64,000 bases of DNA from Rhodococcus spelaei (GTDB lineage: Bacteria > Actinomycetota > Actinomycetes > Mycobacteriales > Mycobacteriaceae), in assembly GCF_006704125.1 (NCBI RefSeq), contig NZ_VIGH01000009.1, positions 62,001-126,000 of the forward strand, given 5' to 3'. The notes under the pieces are model-generated. The model was not told where the DNA came from, did not search any database, and saw only the letters and a program-made list of their open reading frames with translations. Below, in pieces: positions 1 through 8,292 of this stretch. Position 1 is the first letter of the stretch. Each line of letters begins with the position of its first letter. Both the position numbers and the translations under genes were made by a program.

Positions 1-7
1 CTGTCGG

Positions 8-1096
8 TCAGTCGCTGCCGACGACGCGGACGCGGGCCCAGGAGTTGTTCACGTAGCCCTTGGGATTCCACAACAGCCGGGCAGACTCGGGTTGGCACGC
101 GGCGGCGGTGTCCCACGCCCGAGCCGTGATCACGGTCGGACCGGCGGGCACTTCGAGCGTGGTCCGCCAGAGCCGCCACGCCCACGGCCCGGACGGTTCG
201 TCGAGGTCGGCCTGGACCCAGCTTCTGCCGGAGTCGAGCGACACGTCCACCCGGGCGACGCCACGGTCGCCGGCGAACGCGTAACCGGTGACCTCCGTCG
301 CGCCGACCGGAAGGGTTTGCCCCTCGACCGGTCGCAGGATGTCGGCGTTGACCGCGACCACCCCGAGCGACAGACCGTCGTAGGGGCCGGCCGTCGCGGG
401 GTCGGAATCGGCGGCGTGCAGTCGGTACGCGGTGGCCTGGAAGTAGTTGTTCGACGGATGTCGCTGGGCGCTCACCCGCTGCACCCACTTGACGCTGCGC
501 GCGCCGATGTAGCCGGGCACCACCACGCGGACCGGCGCGCCGTGTGCGGCCGGCAGTGGCTCACCGTTCATGCCCCAAGCCAGCAGCACCTCGCCCGCGA
601 GGGCCTTGGTGACGGGGATGGACGCTCCGTACGGTTGGGACGGTTCGGCCAGCGTCGAGATGTCGGGCGCGGCGAACGCGACGTGCTCGGCGGCCGCCCC
701 GAGCCCGGCCGCGGCGAGGACGTCGGCGAGGCGGACGCCGGTCCACTCCGCGGTGGAGATAGCTCCCGAGCCCCACGGCGCCTCGCCGGGGATGTCGCGG
801 ACCTCCATCAGTCCCGCCCGGCGATTTCCGGCGCACTGCAGCGTCGCCGTCAGCACCCGCGGCTCGAACCGCGACTGCAACTCCGCCAGGGACAGCGACA
901 GTGCATGGTCGACCTCGCCGTCGACGCGCAGCCGCCACGTGTGGGGGTCGAGTTGGGGGATCGGTCCGTGATTGCGACTGTAGAAGGTGTCCAGTGCGGT
1001 CACTGCCCGGTCGGCGAGCGCGTCAGGCGGCGGTTCGGCGTTGTACGGCTCCGTCTGGTGCACGATCATGCCCTCGCGTTTGCCCCATCGGCTCAT
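8..1096 (-). CDS. Sulfite-oxidase-like molybdopterin oxidoreductase
   Basis: Predicted Mo-cofactor oxidoreductase of the sulfite oxidase family, 362 residues. The N-terminal part matches the molybdopterin-binding domain, with the probable Mo-ligand cysteine (Cys88) in the segment LQCAGNRR. The C-terminal third looks like the Mo-co dimerisation domain (segment VTGYAFAGDRGVARVDVSLD). There is no heme domain and no clear signal peptide. The frame stays open further upstream, but I chose the ATG of MSRWGKREG because a GAGAGGA ribosome site lies just before it. It follows the MMPL gene by about 50 bp on the same strand and may be cotranscribed. The true substrate (sulfite, a sulfoxide or another oxyanion) cannot be told from sequence. 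Confidence 0.8.
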   Translation of the reverse strand: MSRWGKREGMIVHQTEPYNAEPPPDALADRAVTALDTFYSRNHGPIPQLDPHTWRLRVDGEVDHALSLSLAELQSRFEPRVLTATLQCAGNRRAGLMEVRDIPGEAPWGSGAISTAEWTGVRLADVLAAAGLGAAAEHVAFAAPDISTLAEPSQPYGASIPVTKALAGEVLLAWGMNGEPLPAAHGAPVRVVVPGYIGARSVKWVQRVSAQRHPSNNYFQATAYRLHAADSDPATAGPYDGLSLGVVAVNADILRPVEGQTLPVGATEVTGYAFAGDRGVARVDVSLDSGRSWVQADLDEPSGPWAWRLWRTTLEVPAGPTVITARAWDTAAACQPESARLLWNPKGYVNNSWARVRVVGSD

Positions 1097-1148
1097 CGCG
1101 AATCCTCTCGCCGCTGTCAGCGTCCGTCTGGTCAGTGTCCCCGCGCTG

Positions 1149-3260
1149 TCAGTGCCCGATGCCGACCTTCTCGTACACCTTCCGCATCCAGGCCGGTGCC
1201 CACCAGTTGGCCTCACCCATCAGTTTGACCAGTGAGGGCACCAGCAGCATCCGCACCACGGTGGCATCGATGACCAGTGCCAGGATCATCCCGACGCCGA
1301 GGAACCGCATGATCGACAGGCCGGACAGGGTGAAGGCGCCGGTCACGACGATCAGCAGGGCCGCCGCCGTCGTCACGATCCGGCCGGTGCGGGCGGTACC
1401 GATCCGCACGGCCTCCTCGGTGCTCGCTCCGTTCGCCCGCGCCTCGACCATCCGGGACATCAGGAACACCTCGTAGTCGGTGGACAGTCCGAACACCACC
1501 GCGAGGATCAGCACCACGAACGTCGGTTCCAGTGGGTTGGGTGTGACACCGAGCAGGCTCGCACCGTGACCGTCCTGGAAGACCCAGGTGAGCACGCCGA
1601 AGGTCGCGGCCAGACTCAGCCCGGCCATCGCGACCGCCTTGACCGGCAGCACCACCGAGCCGAACGCCAGGAACAGCAGCACCAGGGTCGAGCCGACCAT
1701 GATCGCGATCATCCACGGCAGGTGCGCGACGATCGAGGAGTTGGTGTCCTCGGTCAGTGCCACCCCGCCGCCGACCATCAGGTCGGTGCCGGCCGGCGGC
1801 TCGATCGCGCGCAGCGCGCGCACCGTGTCGGCCGGGTTCGAACCCTCGGCGTAGCTCGCGTTCAACACCGAGAAGTCGTCGGTCGACGCGACCAGTCGCA
1901 CCTGCGCGACACCCTCGACAGCCCGCGCCTGCGCGGAGAACTCGCCGAGTTGCGCGGTGCTCGGCGGTGCGCCGTTCTCGCCGCGCAGCATCAGGCTGGC
2001 CGCGTCGCCGGTGCCGACGAAGTCCTCGGCGAGCGTCTGGGAAGCCGCGCGGGACGGATCGTTCGCCGGCAGTGCGGTGTAGGTGATCTCGCCGAGCGTG
2101 ATACCGAGCAGCGGCGACGCGAGCACGAGCAGGCCGGCGACGATGGTCACCGCGAACGCGACCGGACGCCGCATCACCCGGGTGACCACTCGTCCCCAGA
2201 ACCGGGCCGCCCGCTTCTCTCCGCGCTCGACCGCTCCGCGGCGCCAGGCCAGCGAGTTGATCCGGTGGCCGAGGATGGCCAGCAGTGCGGGCACGGCGGT
2301 CAGCGAGAGCACTGCCGCACTGGTGACGGCGGCGATCGCGCCGTAGCCGAGCGAGCGGATCACCGGCTGCGGGAAGATCAGCATGCCGCCGAACGCGCAG
2401 ACCAGCAGCAGCCCGGAGAACATCACGGTTCGGCCGGCCGTGCAGACGGTACGGCGCACCGCCTGCGCGGGCTCGCTGCCGCCTGCCAGTTCCTCCCGGT
2501 ACCGGCTGACGATGAACAGTCCGTAGTCGATCGCGAGGCCGAGGCCCAGCAGCGAGGCGACGTTGAGGGCGAACGAGCTCACCTCGGTGAACGTGGTGAG
2601 CAGTCGCAGGGTGGCGAGTGCGCTGAAGACGGTGAGCATGCCGACGAACACCGGGACCGCCGCGGCCACGACGGTGCCGAAGATCAGTACCAGCAGCACC
2701 AGCGTGATCGGCAGTGCGATTGCCTCGGCCTTGACCAGGTCCTGTTGCAGGTGCTGGTTGAACGAGTGCCCGATGATCGTGCCACCACCGAACTGCGCCT
2801 CGATGCCGGGCGGGCTCAGCGCGTGGGTCATCGAATCCAGGTCCGCGAGGGTCGGTCCGGCGTCCCAGTCGACGAAGACCGTCGCCAGTGCCTCGCGGCC
2901 GTCCTTGGACACCATCAGCTTCGCGGTCGACGGATCCACCGACCAGTAGGAGGTGACCGAGCGGGTGGGCCACTGCTCCCGGAACGCGGTCAACGTCTGC
3001 TGGACTTGCGGGCCGATGTCGGCGATCGTCTTGCCCTCGGGCGCGGTGTAGATCGCGACGATGTCCGGCGACTGTTGTCCGAGTTTGTCGTCGATGAGGA
3101 TGCTGACCCGAGCGGACTCGCTGTTCGGGTCGAAGTACCCGCCCTGGCTGAGCTTGCCGAAGACGCCGAGCCCCCACAGTCCGCTGACGAGGACGGCGAG
3201 CACGGCGACGATCAGCACCCACCACTTCCGGGATGCGACGAACGAGGCCCAGCGCGTCAT
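1149..3260 (-). CDS. MMPL/RND-family membrane transporter
   Basis: Membrane transporter of the MMPL branch of the RND superfamily, 703 residues. It has the usual duplicated layout: a short N-terminal helix (KWWVLIVAVLAVLVSGLWGL), a large extracytoplasmic loop, a block of membrane helices containing the conserved GLAIDYGLFIVSRYREE segment, then a second loop and helix block containing FGLSTDYEVFLMSRMVE. These two Asp-Tyr segments are the signature of proton-driven MMPL exporters. It is smaller than the approximately 950-residue mycobacterial MmpL lipid exporters and closer to the general actinobacterial 700-residue group. The substrate is unknown; lipids or small hydrophobic compounds are the family expectation. 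Start chosen at the ATG with GAAGAGAG upstream. Confidence 0.88.
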   Translation of the reverse strand: MTRWASFVASRKWWVLIVAVLAVLVSGLWGLGVFGKLSQGGYFDPNSESARVSILIDDKLGQQSPDIVAIYTAPEGKTIADIGPQVQQTLTAFREQWPTRSVTSYWSVDPSTAKLMVSKDGREALATVFVDWDAGPTLADLDSMTHALSPPGIEAQFGGGTIIGHSFNQHLQQDLVKAEAIALPITLVLLVLIFGTVVAAAVPVFVGMLTVFSALATLRLLTTFTEVSSFALNVASLLGLGLAIDYGLFIVSRYREELAGGSEPAQAVRRTVCTAGRTVMFSGLLLVCAFGGMLIFPQPVIRSLGYGAIAAVTSAAVLSLTAVPALLAILGHRINSLAWRRGAVERGEKRAARFWGRVVTRVMRRPVAFAVTIVAGLLVLASPLLGITLGEITYTALPANDPSRAASQTLAEDFVGTGDAASLMLRGENGAPPSTAQLGEFSAQARAVEGVAQVRLVASTDDFSVLNASYAEGSNPADTVRALRAIEPPAGTDLMVGGGVALTEDTNSSIVAHLPWMIAIMVGSTLVLLFLAFGSVVLPVKAVAMAGLSLAATFGVLTWVFQDGHGASLLGVTPNPLEPTFVVLILAVVFGLSTDYEVFLMSRMVEARANGASTEEAVRIGTARTGRIVTTAAALLIVVTGAFTLSGLSIMRFLGVGMILALVIDATVVRMLLVPSLVKLMGEANWWAPAWMRKVYEKVGIGH

Positions 3261-3374
3261 AGAGCAGCTCTCTTCAGGGTGTGAGGTCGGTGCGGCGCCA
3301 CGACTCTACCGACGGCTGCGAGGGTTTCGGTGGCGTACGGGCGACCCTGGTGCAGGAACCGCGAAGGGCGCAGC

Positions 3375-4406
3375 ATGGTCCCCATGGACATTTCGGCCGC
3401 GATGACGGGATGGCGGGTGCGTCGGCCCGGGCCGACGCGTGGCCGGCCGTTGGAATCGGTGTCGATGCCGGTCCCCGAGCCGGGGCCCGGCGAGCTGCTG
3501 GTGCGTGTTCGGGTGTGCGGTGTGTGCCGCACCGATCTCCACGTGGCCGAGGGCGACCTTCCCGTCCATCGGCAGTTCGTGGTGCCCGGCCACGAGGTGG
3601 TCGGTGAGGTGGTCGCGTGGGGCGACGCGGTGGGAGCCGGCTTCGGGCTCGGGGACCGGGTCGGTATCGGCTGGCTGCGCCAGACCTGTGGTGAGTGCCG
3701 GTACTGCCTGCGCGGGCGGGAAAACCTCTGCCCGGGTTCGCGATACACCGGATGGGACGAGGACGGCGGCTACGCCGAGTATGCGGTGGTGCCCGCCGCG
3801 TTCGCGCACCGGCTGCCCGACGGCTACCTGGACGAGGAGCTGGCGCCACTGCTGTGTGCGGGCATCATCGGCTATCGGGCGCTCGCGTGCGCGGACCTGC
3901 CCGAGGGTGGACGGCTCGGCATCTACGGGTTCGGCGGCAGTGCGCACCTGGCCGCTCAGGTGGCGATCGCCCGCGGTGCCGAAGTGCACGTGATGACCCG
4001 AGGCGACCATGCGCGGACACTGGCGCTCGAGCTCGGCGCCGCCTCGGTGCAGGGCGCGGCGGATCCGCCTCCGGTGCCGCTGGATTCGGCGATCCTCTTC
4101 GCCCCGGTGGGCACGCTCGTCCCACCCGCGCTCGAGGCGCTGGACCGTGGCGGGACCCTTGCCGTCGCGGGCATCCACCTATCCGACATCCCGCGGCTGA
4201 ACTACCAGCGGCACCTCTTCGAGGAGAGACGGTTGCGCTCGGTCACCGCCAACACCCGCGCAGACGCCCACGAGTTCCTCGCCTTCGCGGGCGAGCATCG
4301 ACTGCTGGTGACCGCGAAGGGGTACGCGCTGGACGAGGCCGACCGTGCGCTGACCGACCTGCGGGAGGGTCGGGTCACCGGGGCGGCCGTGCTGATCGTC
4401 GGCTGA
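3375..4406 (+). CDS. adhA: Zinc-dependent alcohol dehydrogenase (AdhA-like)
   Basis: Medium-chain zinc alcohol dehydrogenase, 343 residues, similar in layout to mycobacterial AdhA (Rv1862). The catalytic zinc site is visible (Cys in [10 protein letters not shown] and the GHE motif in [11 protein letters not shown]), as is the structural zinc cluster with closely spaced cysteines ([15 protein letters not shown]). The nucleotide-binding fold carries [14 protein letters not shown]. It should oxidise alcohols or reduce aldehydes with NAD(P). Start set at the ATG at 3375, which has GAAGG eight bases upstream; an ATG nine bases later is also possible. The gene is divergent from the MMPL gene and precedes a perfect 10-bp inverted repeat. 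Confidence 0.85.
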   Translation: MVPMDISAAMTGWRVRRPGPTRGRPLESVSMPVPEPGPGELLVRVRVCGVCRTDLHVAEGDLPVHRQFVVPGHEVVGEVVAWGDAVGAGFGLGDRVGIGWLRQTCGECRYCLRGRENLCPGSRYTGWDEDGGYAEYAVVPAAFAHRLPDGYLDEELAPLLCAGIIGYRALACADLPEGGRLGIYGFGGSAHLAAQVAIARGAEVHVMTRGDHARTLALELGAASVQGAADPPPVPLDSAILFAPVGTLVPPALEALDRGGTLAVAGIHLSDIPRLNYQRHLFEERRLRSVTANTRADAHEFLAFAGEHRLLVTAKGYALDEADRALTDLREGRVTGAAVLIVG

Positions 4407-4409
4407 CGT

Positions 4410-4459
4410 GATCCCCGTGGCAGGTGAGGCAGGGCTCGGTCCGGGCGGGCACGGGGATC
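4410..4459. repeat. Perfect 10-bp inverted repeat between adhA and the ABC genes
   Basis: GATCCCCGTG at 4410-4419 is matched exactly by its reverse complement CACGGGGATC at 4450-4459, with a 30-base spacer. It starts three bases after the dehydrogenase stop codon and ends 22 bases before the ABC ATPase start. No T-run follows, so it is either a U-less terminator hairpin for the dehydrogenase or an operator for the transporter genes. Confidence 0.55.
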
Positions 4460-4481
4460 CTCGCGGACCAGGAGGGCCGAG

Positions 4482-5396
4482 ATGACGACGGTGATTGCGG
4501 TGGATCGACTGACTCGTCGGTTCGGCCGTCGCAGGGGCGTCGAGGACGTCACATTCGAGGTCGCCGAGGGGGAGATCTTCGGGTTCCTCGGCCCCAACGG
4601 TGCGGGCAAGTCGACCACGATCCGCATGCTTCTCGGGCTCTACCGGCGCACGTCGGGGACCGCGACCGTGTTCGGTCTGGACGCGGCGACCCAGGCGGCG
4701 CGGATCCATGACCGGACCGGGTACCTGCCCGGTGAACTCACCCTCTTCCCGAAGCTCACCGGCCGCGAACATCTGGACAGGTTCGGCAAGCTCCAGGGCG
4801 CGCGGGACCGCCGCTACCGTGACGAACTGGTCGAACGATTCGGTGTCGAACTCGATCGGCCGGTGCGCATGCTGTCCAAGGGCAACGCACAGAAGATCGG
4901 GGTGGTGATGGCGTTCGGTCACCGTCCCGATCTGCTCGTGTTGGACGAGCCGACCTCCGGGCTCGACCCGCTGCTGCAGGACGAGTTCGTCAAGCTGGTC
5001 CGTGAGACGACGGCCGAGGGTCGGACGGTGTTCCTGTCGTCACACGATCTCGACGAGGTCCAGCGGCTCGCCGACCGGGTGTCGATCATCAAGGAGGGTC
5101 GGCTCGTGGTCACCGACACCGTGGCCGACCTGCGGCGCAGCGCGCCGAGCACGGTCGAGTTCCGTTTCGATCGCACGGTCGACGCGGGGAGCTTCGCAGA
5201 CCTGGACGGGGTGCGCGTGGTGAGCGCCGCCGCGGACGGCGTGGTGCTGTCGGTGGCGGGCTCGGTGGCGCCGCTGTTGCGAGTCGCCGCCGAGCTCGAA
5301 CCTGTCGAGATGAGCGCGCGGGGCGCCGATCTCGACGAACTGTTCCTCGGGTACTACCGGGATGACTCGTCGCAGGAGGATGCGCATGTCGATTGA
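4482..5396 (+). CDS. ABC transporter ATP-binding protein
   Basis: Cytoplasmic ATPase subunit of an ABC transporter, 304 residues. Walker A (GPNGAGKSTT) lies around residues 40-48, the signature region reads MLSKGNAQKIG (a divergent signature without the usual SGG), Walker B is LLVLDEPTSGLD, and the switch histidine is in SSHDLDE. The approximately 80-residue C-terminal extension after the ATPase core is typical of DrrA/CcmA-type exporter ATPases. GGAGGG lies just upstream of the ATG. Its 3' end overlaps the permease gene by 11 bases, so the two form one transporter. Substrate unknown; drug or lipid export is the family expectation. Confidence 0.9.
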   Translation: MTTVIAVDRLTRRFGRRRGVEDVTFEVAEGEIFGFLGPNGAGKSTTIRMLLGLYRRTSGTATVFGLDAATQAARIHDRTGYLPGELTLFPKLTGREHLDRFGKLQGARDRRYRDELVERFGVELDRPVRMLSKGNAQKIGVVMAFGHRPDLLVLDEPTSGLDPLLQDEFVKLVRETTAEGRTVFLSSHDLDEVQRLADRVSIIKEGRLVVTDTVADLRRSAPSTVEFRFDRTVDAGSFADLDGVRVVSAAADGVVLSVAGSVAPLLRVAAELEPVEMSARGADLDELFLGYYRDDSSQEDAHVD

Positions 5397-6174
5397 CCTG
5401 GCAGGCCTCGACCTTCGGCTGCGCCGGCGGTCCATCTTCTTCTATGCGCTGGGCATCGCCCTCTACGCGCTGATCATCGTGGTCCTGTACCCGTCGTTCA
5501 AGAACGACACCGGCCTCGACGAATTGTTCTCCGGCAATTTGACCTTCGGCGCACTGTTCGGCATAGCCGGTTCGCTGACCTCTCCCGCCGGGTGGTTGAA
5601 CGCGAACCTGTACGCGAACTTCCTCCCGCTGATCGTGCTGATGGTGACGATCGGCTACGGGGCGTCCTGCATCGCCGGGCAGGACGAGGACGGGACGCTG
5701 GCGCTGATAGCGACATTGCCGGTCGAGCGCCGGTGGATTGCACTGCAGAAGGCCGCCGCCATGGTTGCGCTGAGCCTGGCGGTGCCGATCGTCACGGGGC
5801 TGTGCGTGCTGATCGGGCGCGGTTTCAGCCTGGACGTCGACCTGTGGAACCTGGTGGGCACCACCGTCGGCGTCGTGCTGCTGGGCCTGGCCTTCGGCAT
5901 GTTGGCGATGGTCGTCGCCGCGGCCGGGGCGAGCCGGGGAGCGGCGATCGGCGTTGCCAGTGCGGTCGCCGCCGCGTCCTATCTGGTCAGTTCCCTTGCC
6001 ACGACGATCGACTGGCTGCACTCGGCGAAGTATGCGTCGCTGTTCTATTACGCGGTTGGCGACAACCAACTCGAGGAGGGGCTGTCGTGGCCTTCCGTCA
6101 CGGTGCTGCTCGCGACGACGGGGGTGTTCCTCGTCGCTACGTTGATCGCCTTCGACGGTCGCGACATTCGCTGA
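5386..6174 (+). CDS. ABC transporter permease (ABC-2 type)
   Basis: Integral membrane partner of the preceding ATPase, 262 residues. About six hydrophobic segments are visible, beginning with FFYALGIALYALIIVVLYPS and including a glycine/alanine-rich helix block near residues 160-190. The conserved loop YGASCIAGQDEDGTLALIATLPVERRWI is typical of ABC-2 permeases of the ABC-export/ABC-subfamily. Start chosen at the ATG at 5386 because AGGAGG lies six bases upstream; an ATG 24 bases earlier is also in frame. The overlap with the upstream gene implies translational coupling. Confidence 0.83.
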   Translation: MSIDLAGLDLRLRRRSIFFYALGIALYALIIVVLYPSFKNDTGLDELFSGNLTFGALFGIAGSLTSPAGWLNANLYANFLPLIVLMVTIGYGASCIAGQDEDGTLALIATLPVERRWIALQKAAAMVALSLAVPIVTGLCVLIGRGFSLDVDLWNLVGTTVGVVLLGLAFGMLAMVVAAAGASRGAAIGVASAVAAASYLVSSLATTIDWLHSAKYASLFYYAVGDNQLEEGLSWPSVTVLLATTGVFLVATLIAFDGRDIR

Positions 6175-6249
6175 CTCGCCTGGTCCCGCACGGGCGGTGA
6201 CTGCTGCGCGGGGGACGGCCGGTGCGCCCGGTTCAGTAGGCTTGCGCCC

Positions 6250-6666
6250 ATGAAGGACGACTCCGCCCGACTCCCGACCCTGGGCGAGATCATCCGGCAG
6301 CAGCGGGAGCTGGCGGCAGTTCCGATGCGCAAGTTCGCCGAGATGGTCGGGATCTCCAATCCCTACCTGTCCCAGATCGAACGCAATCTCCGCGAGCCGA
6401 GCGAACAGGTGCTCGAGGCCATCGCCGAGCACCTGCACACCTCGGCGGACATACTCTCCGCTCAGTCCAGCCGAGCCGATTCCGGGCAGTTGCCGGATGT
6501 GGTGGCCGCCATCCGTCGCGACGGCGACCTGACCAAGGCGCAGCGGGCGACCCTCGAGGAGATGTACGAGACCTTCCGGGAGGTGACGGTCGCGAAGCGG
6601 CGACGCGGGGGAACGGCGCCGAGTGACCGGGCGGCGTCCGCGGATTCGGAGCGCGACGCGGACTGA
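6250..6666 (+). CDS. XRE-family DNA-binding regulator
   Basis: Small transcriptional regulator, 138 residues. A Cro/C1-type helix-turn-helix occupies roughly residues 10-65: LGEIIRQQREL..MRKFAEMVGISNPYLSQIERNLREPS. The C-terminal half has no sensor domain I recognise; it is charged and helical (LTKAQRATLEEMYETFREV). Length and layout resemble mycobacterial Rv0474. It ends one base before the convergent alpha/beta hydrolase gene of the PHA locus, so position alone does not tell what it controls. Confidence 0.85.
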   Translation: MKDDSARLPTLGEIIRQQRELAAVPMRKFAEMVGISNPYLSQIERNLREPSEQVLEAIAEHLHTSADILSAQSSRADSGQLPDVVAAIRRDGDLTKAQRATLEEMYETFREVTVAKRRRGGTAPSDRAASADSERDAD

Positions 6667-6667
6667 G

Positions 6668-7801
6668 TCACGGTTCGGACAGGTCCGCCACATCCCGCAG
6701 CACCGGCAGCCAATGTCGGCGGAGGACCTCCGGATCGACGACCATCCCGAGGTGGCCCGTTGCGACGACGCGACGGGTGATCAGGTTCCGTGGAGTCGAC
6801 ACGTGATCCGCCAGGGCCCACAACTGGCGGGCGGAAACGATGGGGTCGCGGGTGCCGGCGAGCAGGAACAGTGGACACGTGACGGCACCGAGATCGACTG
6901 TGCTGCCGTCGATCTCCAGCTCGCTGCGGACCAGTTCGTTGCGCAGGAACAGGTGTACCGCCGCCCAGCGGTAGAAGCCCGACGGGATGCCCTGCGGTGC
7001 ATCGAGCCAGCTCTGCACGGCGACGTACGCGGCGACCCGGACGGGGTCACGGATGTGTGCCCACAGGTCCATCAGTCGGGCCCATTCCTCGGGCCACTCC
7101 GCCAGCCGGAGTGCGGCCGTCCGGGTGGCCGCGGGTGGCACTGTCGTGGCACCCGCGGGGGCCACGCCGGGTCGGCCGGACCGCACGGGGGTGAGGTCGG
7201 GGATACCGGGGCCGAAGTCGATCGGCGCCGCCGCGATGGTGAGCGTGTTGACCCGTCTCGGATGCACGGCGGCGTATCCGGCCGCCAGCCAACCACTCTG
7301 CGAGTAGGCGACCAGATTGGCGATGCCGCCGAGTTCCTCGATCGCCTCGGTGAGCACCGCCACGACGTCGTCGATGCCGGCCGCCGACGTAGCCGACGAG
7401 GGCGGTAGCCATTCCAGGCAGTGCACCCCGCGCAGTCCGGCGTCGCACGCGGTTCGCACCAGGCTGAGGTCGACGGTCAGGTCGAACAGGGTCGAGGCGT
7501 GTCCGGACAGCGGCGGCAGTACCAGGGTCGGGACGGTCCCGTCGGGGACGGTCGGCGAGAACTCCCGCAACCGGGCCAGCGGCCACACGCGCCTGACGGT
7601 GTTCGGATGCACGAATCGGGTCGGCGCGCGTCGCGTCGCGGCCTGCAAGAACTCGGTGCAGTCGAGCGCCACATCGAGCGGAGTGACTCCGCGTCGCGCA
7701 GCCGATCGCAGGTACCCGTTCCAGCCGGCAACTGTCGATGTCATCAGCTGCCGCGGGGTTTCTGCTGCAGCCCAGAACAATTCGCGAATAGTCCTCTGCA
7801 C
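6668..7801 (-). CDS. PHA-synthase/depolymerase-like alpha/beta hydrolase
   Basis: Alpha/beta hydrolase of 377 residues with the overall look of PHA synthase-like or intracellular depolymerase-like proteins. The core contains PTLVLPPLSGHASTLFDLT (oxyanion region), a nucleophile elbow VAYSQSGWLAAG, a late aspartate segment LFLLAGTRDPIV and a terminal histidine segment TGHLGMVVDP. The elbow has Ser where PHA synthases carry Cys, so a hydrolytic or thioesterase role is more likely than polymerisation. GTG start with GGAGG five bases upstream. It lies beside the phasin and PHA synthase genes on the same strand, suggesting a job in polymer turnover. Confidence 0.7.
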   Translation of the reverse strand: MQRTIRELFWAAAETPRQLMTSTVAGWNGYLRSAARRGVTPLDVALDCTEFLQAATRRAPTRFVHPNTVRRVWPLARLREFSPTVPDGTVPTLVLPPLSGHASTLFDLTVDLSLVRTACDAGLRGVHCLEWLPPSSATSAAGIDDVVAVLTEAIEELGGIANLVAYSQSGWLAAGYAAVHPRRVNTLTIAAAPIDFGPGIPDLTPVRSGRPGVAPAGATTVPPAATRTAALRLAEWPEEWARLMDLWAHIRDPVRVAAYVAVQSWLDAPQGIPSGFYRWAAVHLFLRNELVRSELEIDGSTVDLGAVTCPLFLLAGTRDPIVSARQLWALADHVSTPRNLITRRVVATGHLGMVVDPEVLRRHWLPVLRDVADLSEP

Positions 7802-7836
7802 GGTCCTCCACCTCGAGATCCAGCGATGAACGCGGG

Positions 7837-7876
7837 TCGGCCCCCGGACGGCTCGTTCGAACCGGTCGGGGGCCGA
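7837..7876. terminator. Hairpin between hydrolase and phasin genes
   Basis: TCGGCCCCCG at 7837-7846 pairs perfectly with CGGGGGCCGA at 7867-7876 across a 20-base loop. It sits just downstream of the phasin stop codon on the minus strand. There is no T-run, as is common for actinobacterial hairpin terminators, so this is a probable rather than certain terminator. Confidence 0.5.
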
Positions 7877-7893
7877 GGGATCGTGCTGCCGGG

Positions 7894-8211
7894 CTACTTG
7901 AGAATCTCGCGTGCGGCAGTGGTGGCTGCGGTGCTGATGCCCTTGACCAGCGACGTCTGCGCGTCCACGACGGCGGTGAGCCAGTCCAGCTTGGTGGCGC
8001 CCGCGATCGACTTCTGGAAGTCGAGGACGGAGGTGACCGTCTTCTCGTAGGTGTCGAGCGACAAATTGCCGCTCAGCTTGGCGGCATCGACGAACTTCTC
8101 GTTGAGTCCCTGCACACGTTCGAGGTTCTCGTCGAAGGACTTGGTGATGGACTCGACGCCCTCGGCGACGACGTTCTTGGTGCCTGCGGTGGACGTTGTC
8201 TGTGCGGCCAT
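7894..8211 (-). CDS. Phasin-like PHA granule protein
   Basis: Small helical protein of 105 residues: an N-terminal low-complexity stretch followed by amphipathic helices (SITKSFDENLERVQGLNEKFVDAAKLSG, SVLDFQKSIAGATKLDWLTAVVDAQTSLV). Composition, size and position next to PHA synthase fit a phasin, which coats polyhydroxyalkanoate granules. AGGAGG lies seven bases before the ATG. The 82-base gap to the upstream PHA synthase gene holds a cluster of GTTAGCA elements that may control this gene. Confidence 0.72.
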   Translation of the reverse strand: MAAQTTSTAGTKNVVAEGVESITKSFDENLERVQGLNEKFVDAAKLSGNLSLDTYEKTVTSVLDFQKSIAGATKLDWLTAVVDAQTSLVKGISTAATTAAREILK

Positions 8212-8241
8212 GTGATGCCTCCTGGTGCGGTTCGGACTGCT

Positions 8242-8270
8242 GTTAGCAGGTTAGCATGTCGACTGCTAAC
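8242..8270. promoter_or_regulatory. GTTAGCA-box operator upstream of the phasin gene
   Basis: The heptamer GTTAGCA occurs at 8242-8248 and 8250-8256, and its reverse complement TGCTAAC at 8264-8270. The outer pair extends to 8 bp (GTTAGCAG / CTGCTAAC). The centre carries GTCGAC, itself a palindrome. This arrangement is typical of a dimeric repressor site, for example a TetR- or PhaR-type regulator of the PHA genes. The regulator is not identified in the window. Confidence 0.6.
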
Positions 8271-8292
8271 GGTCCAGTGTCTTGCGGTCGGG

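Noticed and set aside
1097-1216. N-terminal extension of the sulfite-oxidase-like protein as a twin-arginine signal
   Set aside because: The extension has scattered arginines but no hydrophobic core, and a good ribosome site supports the start at 1096.
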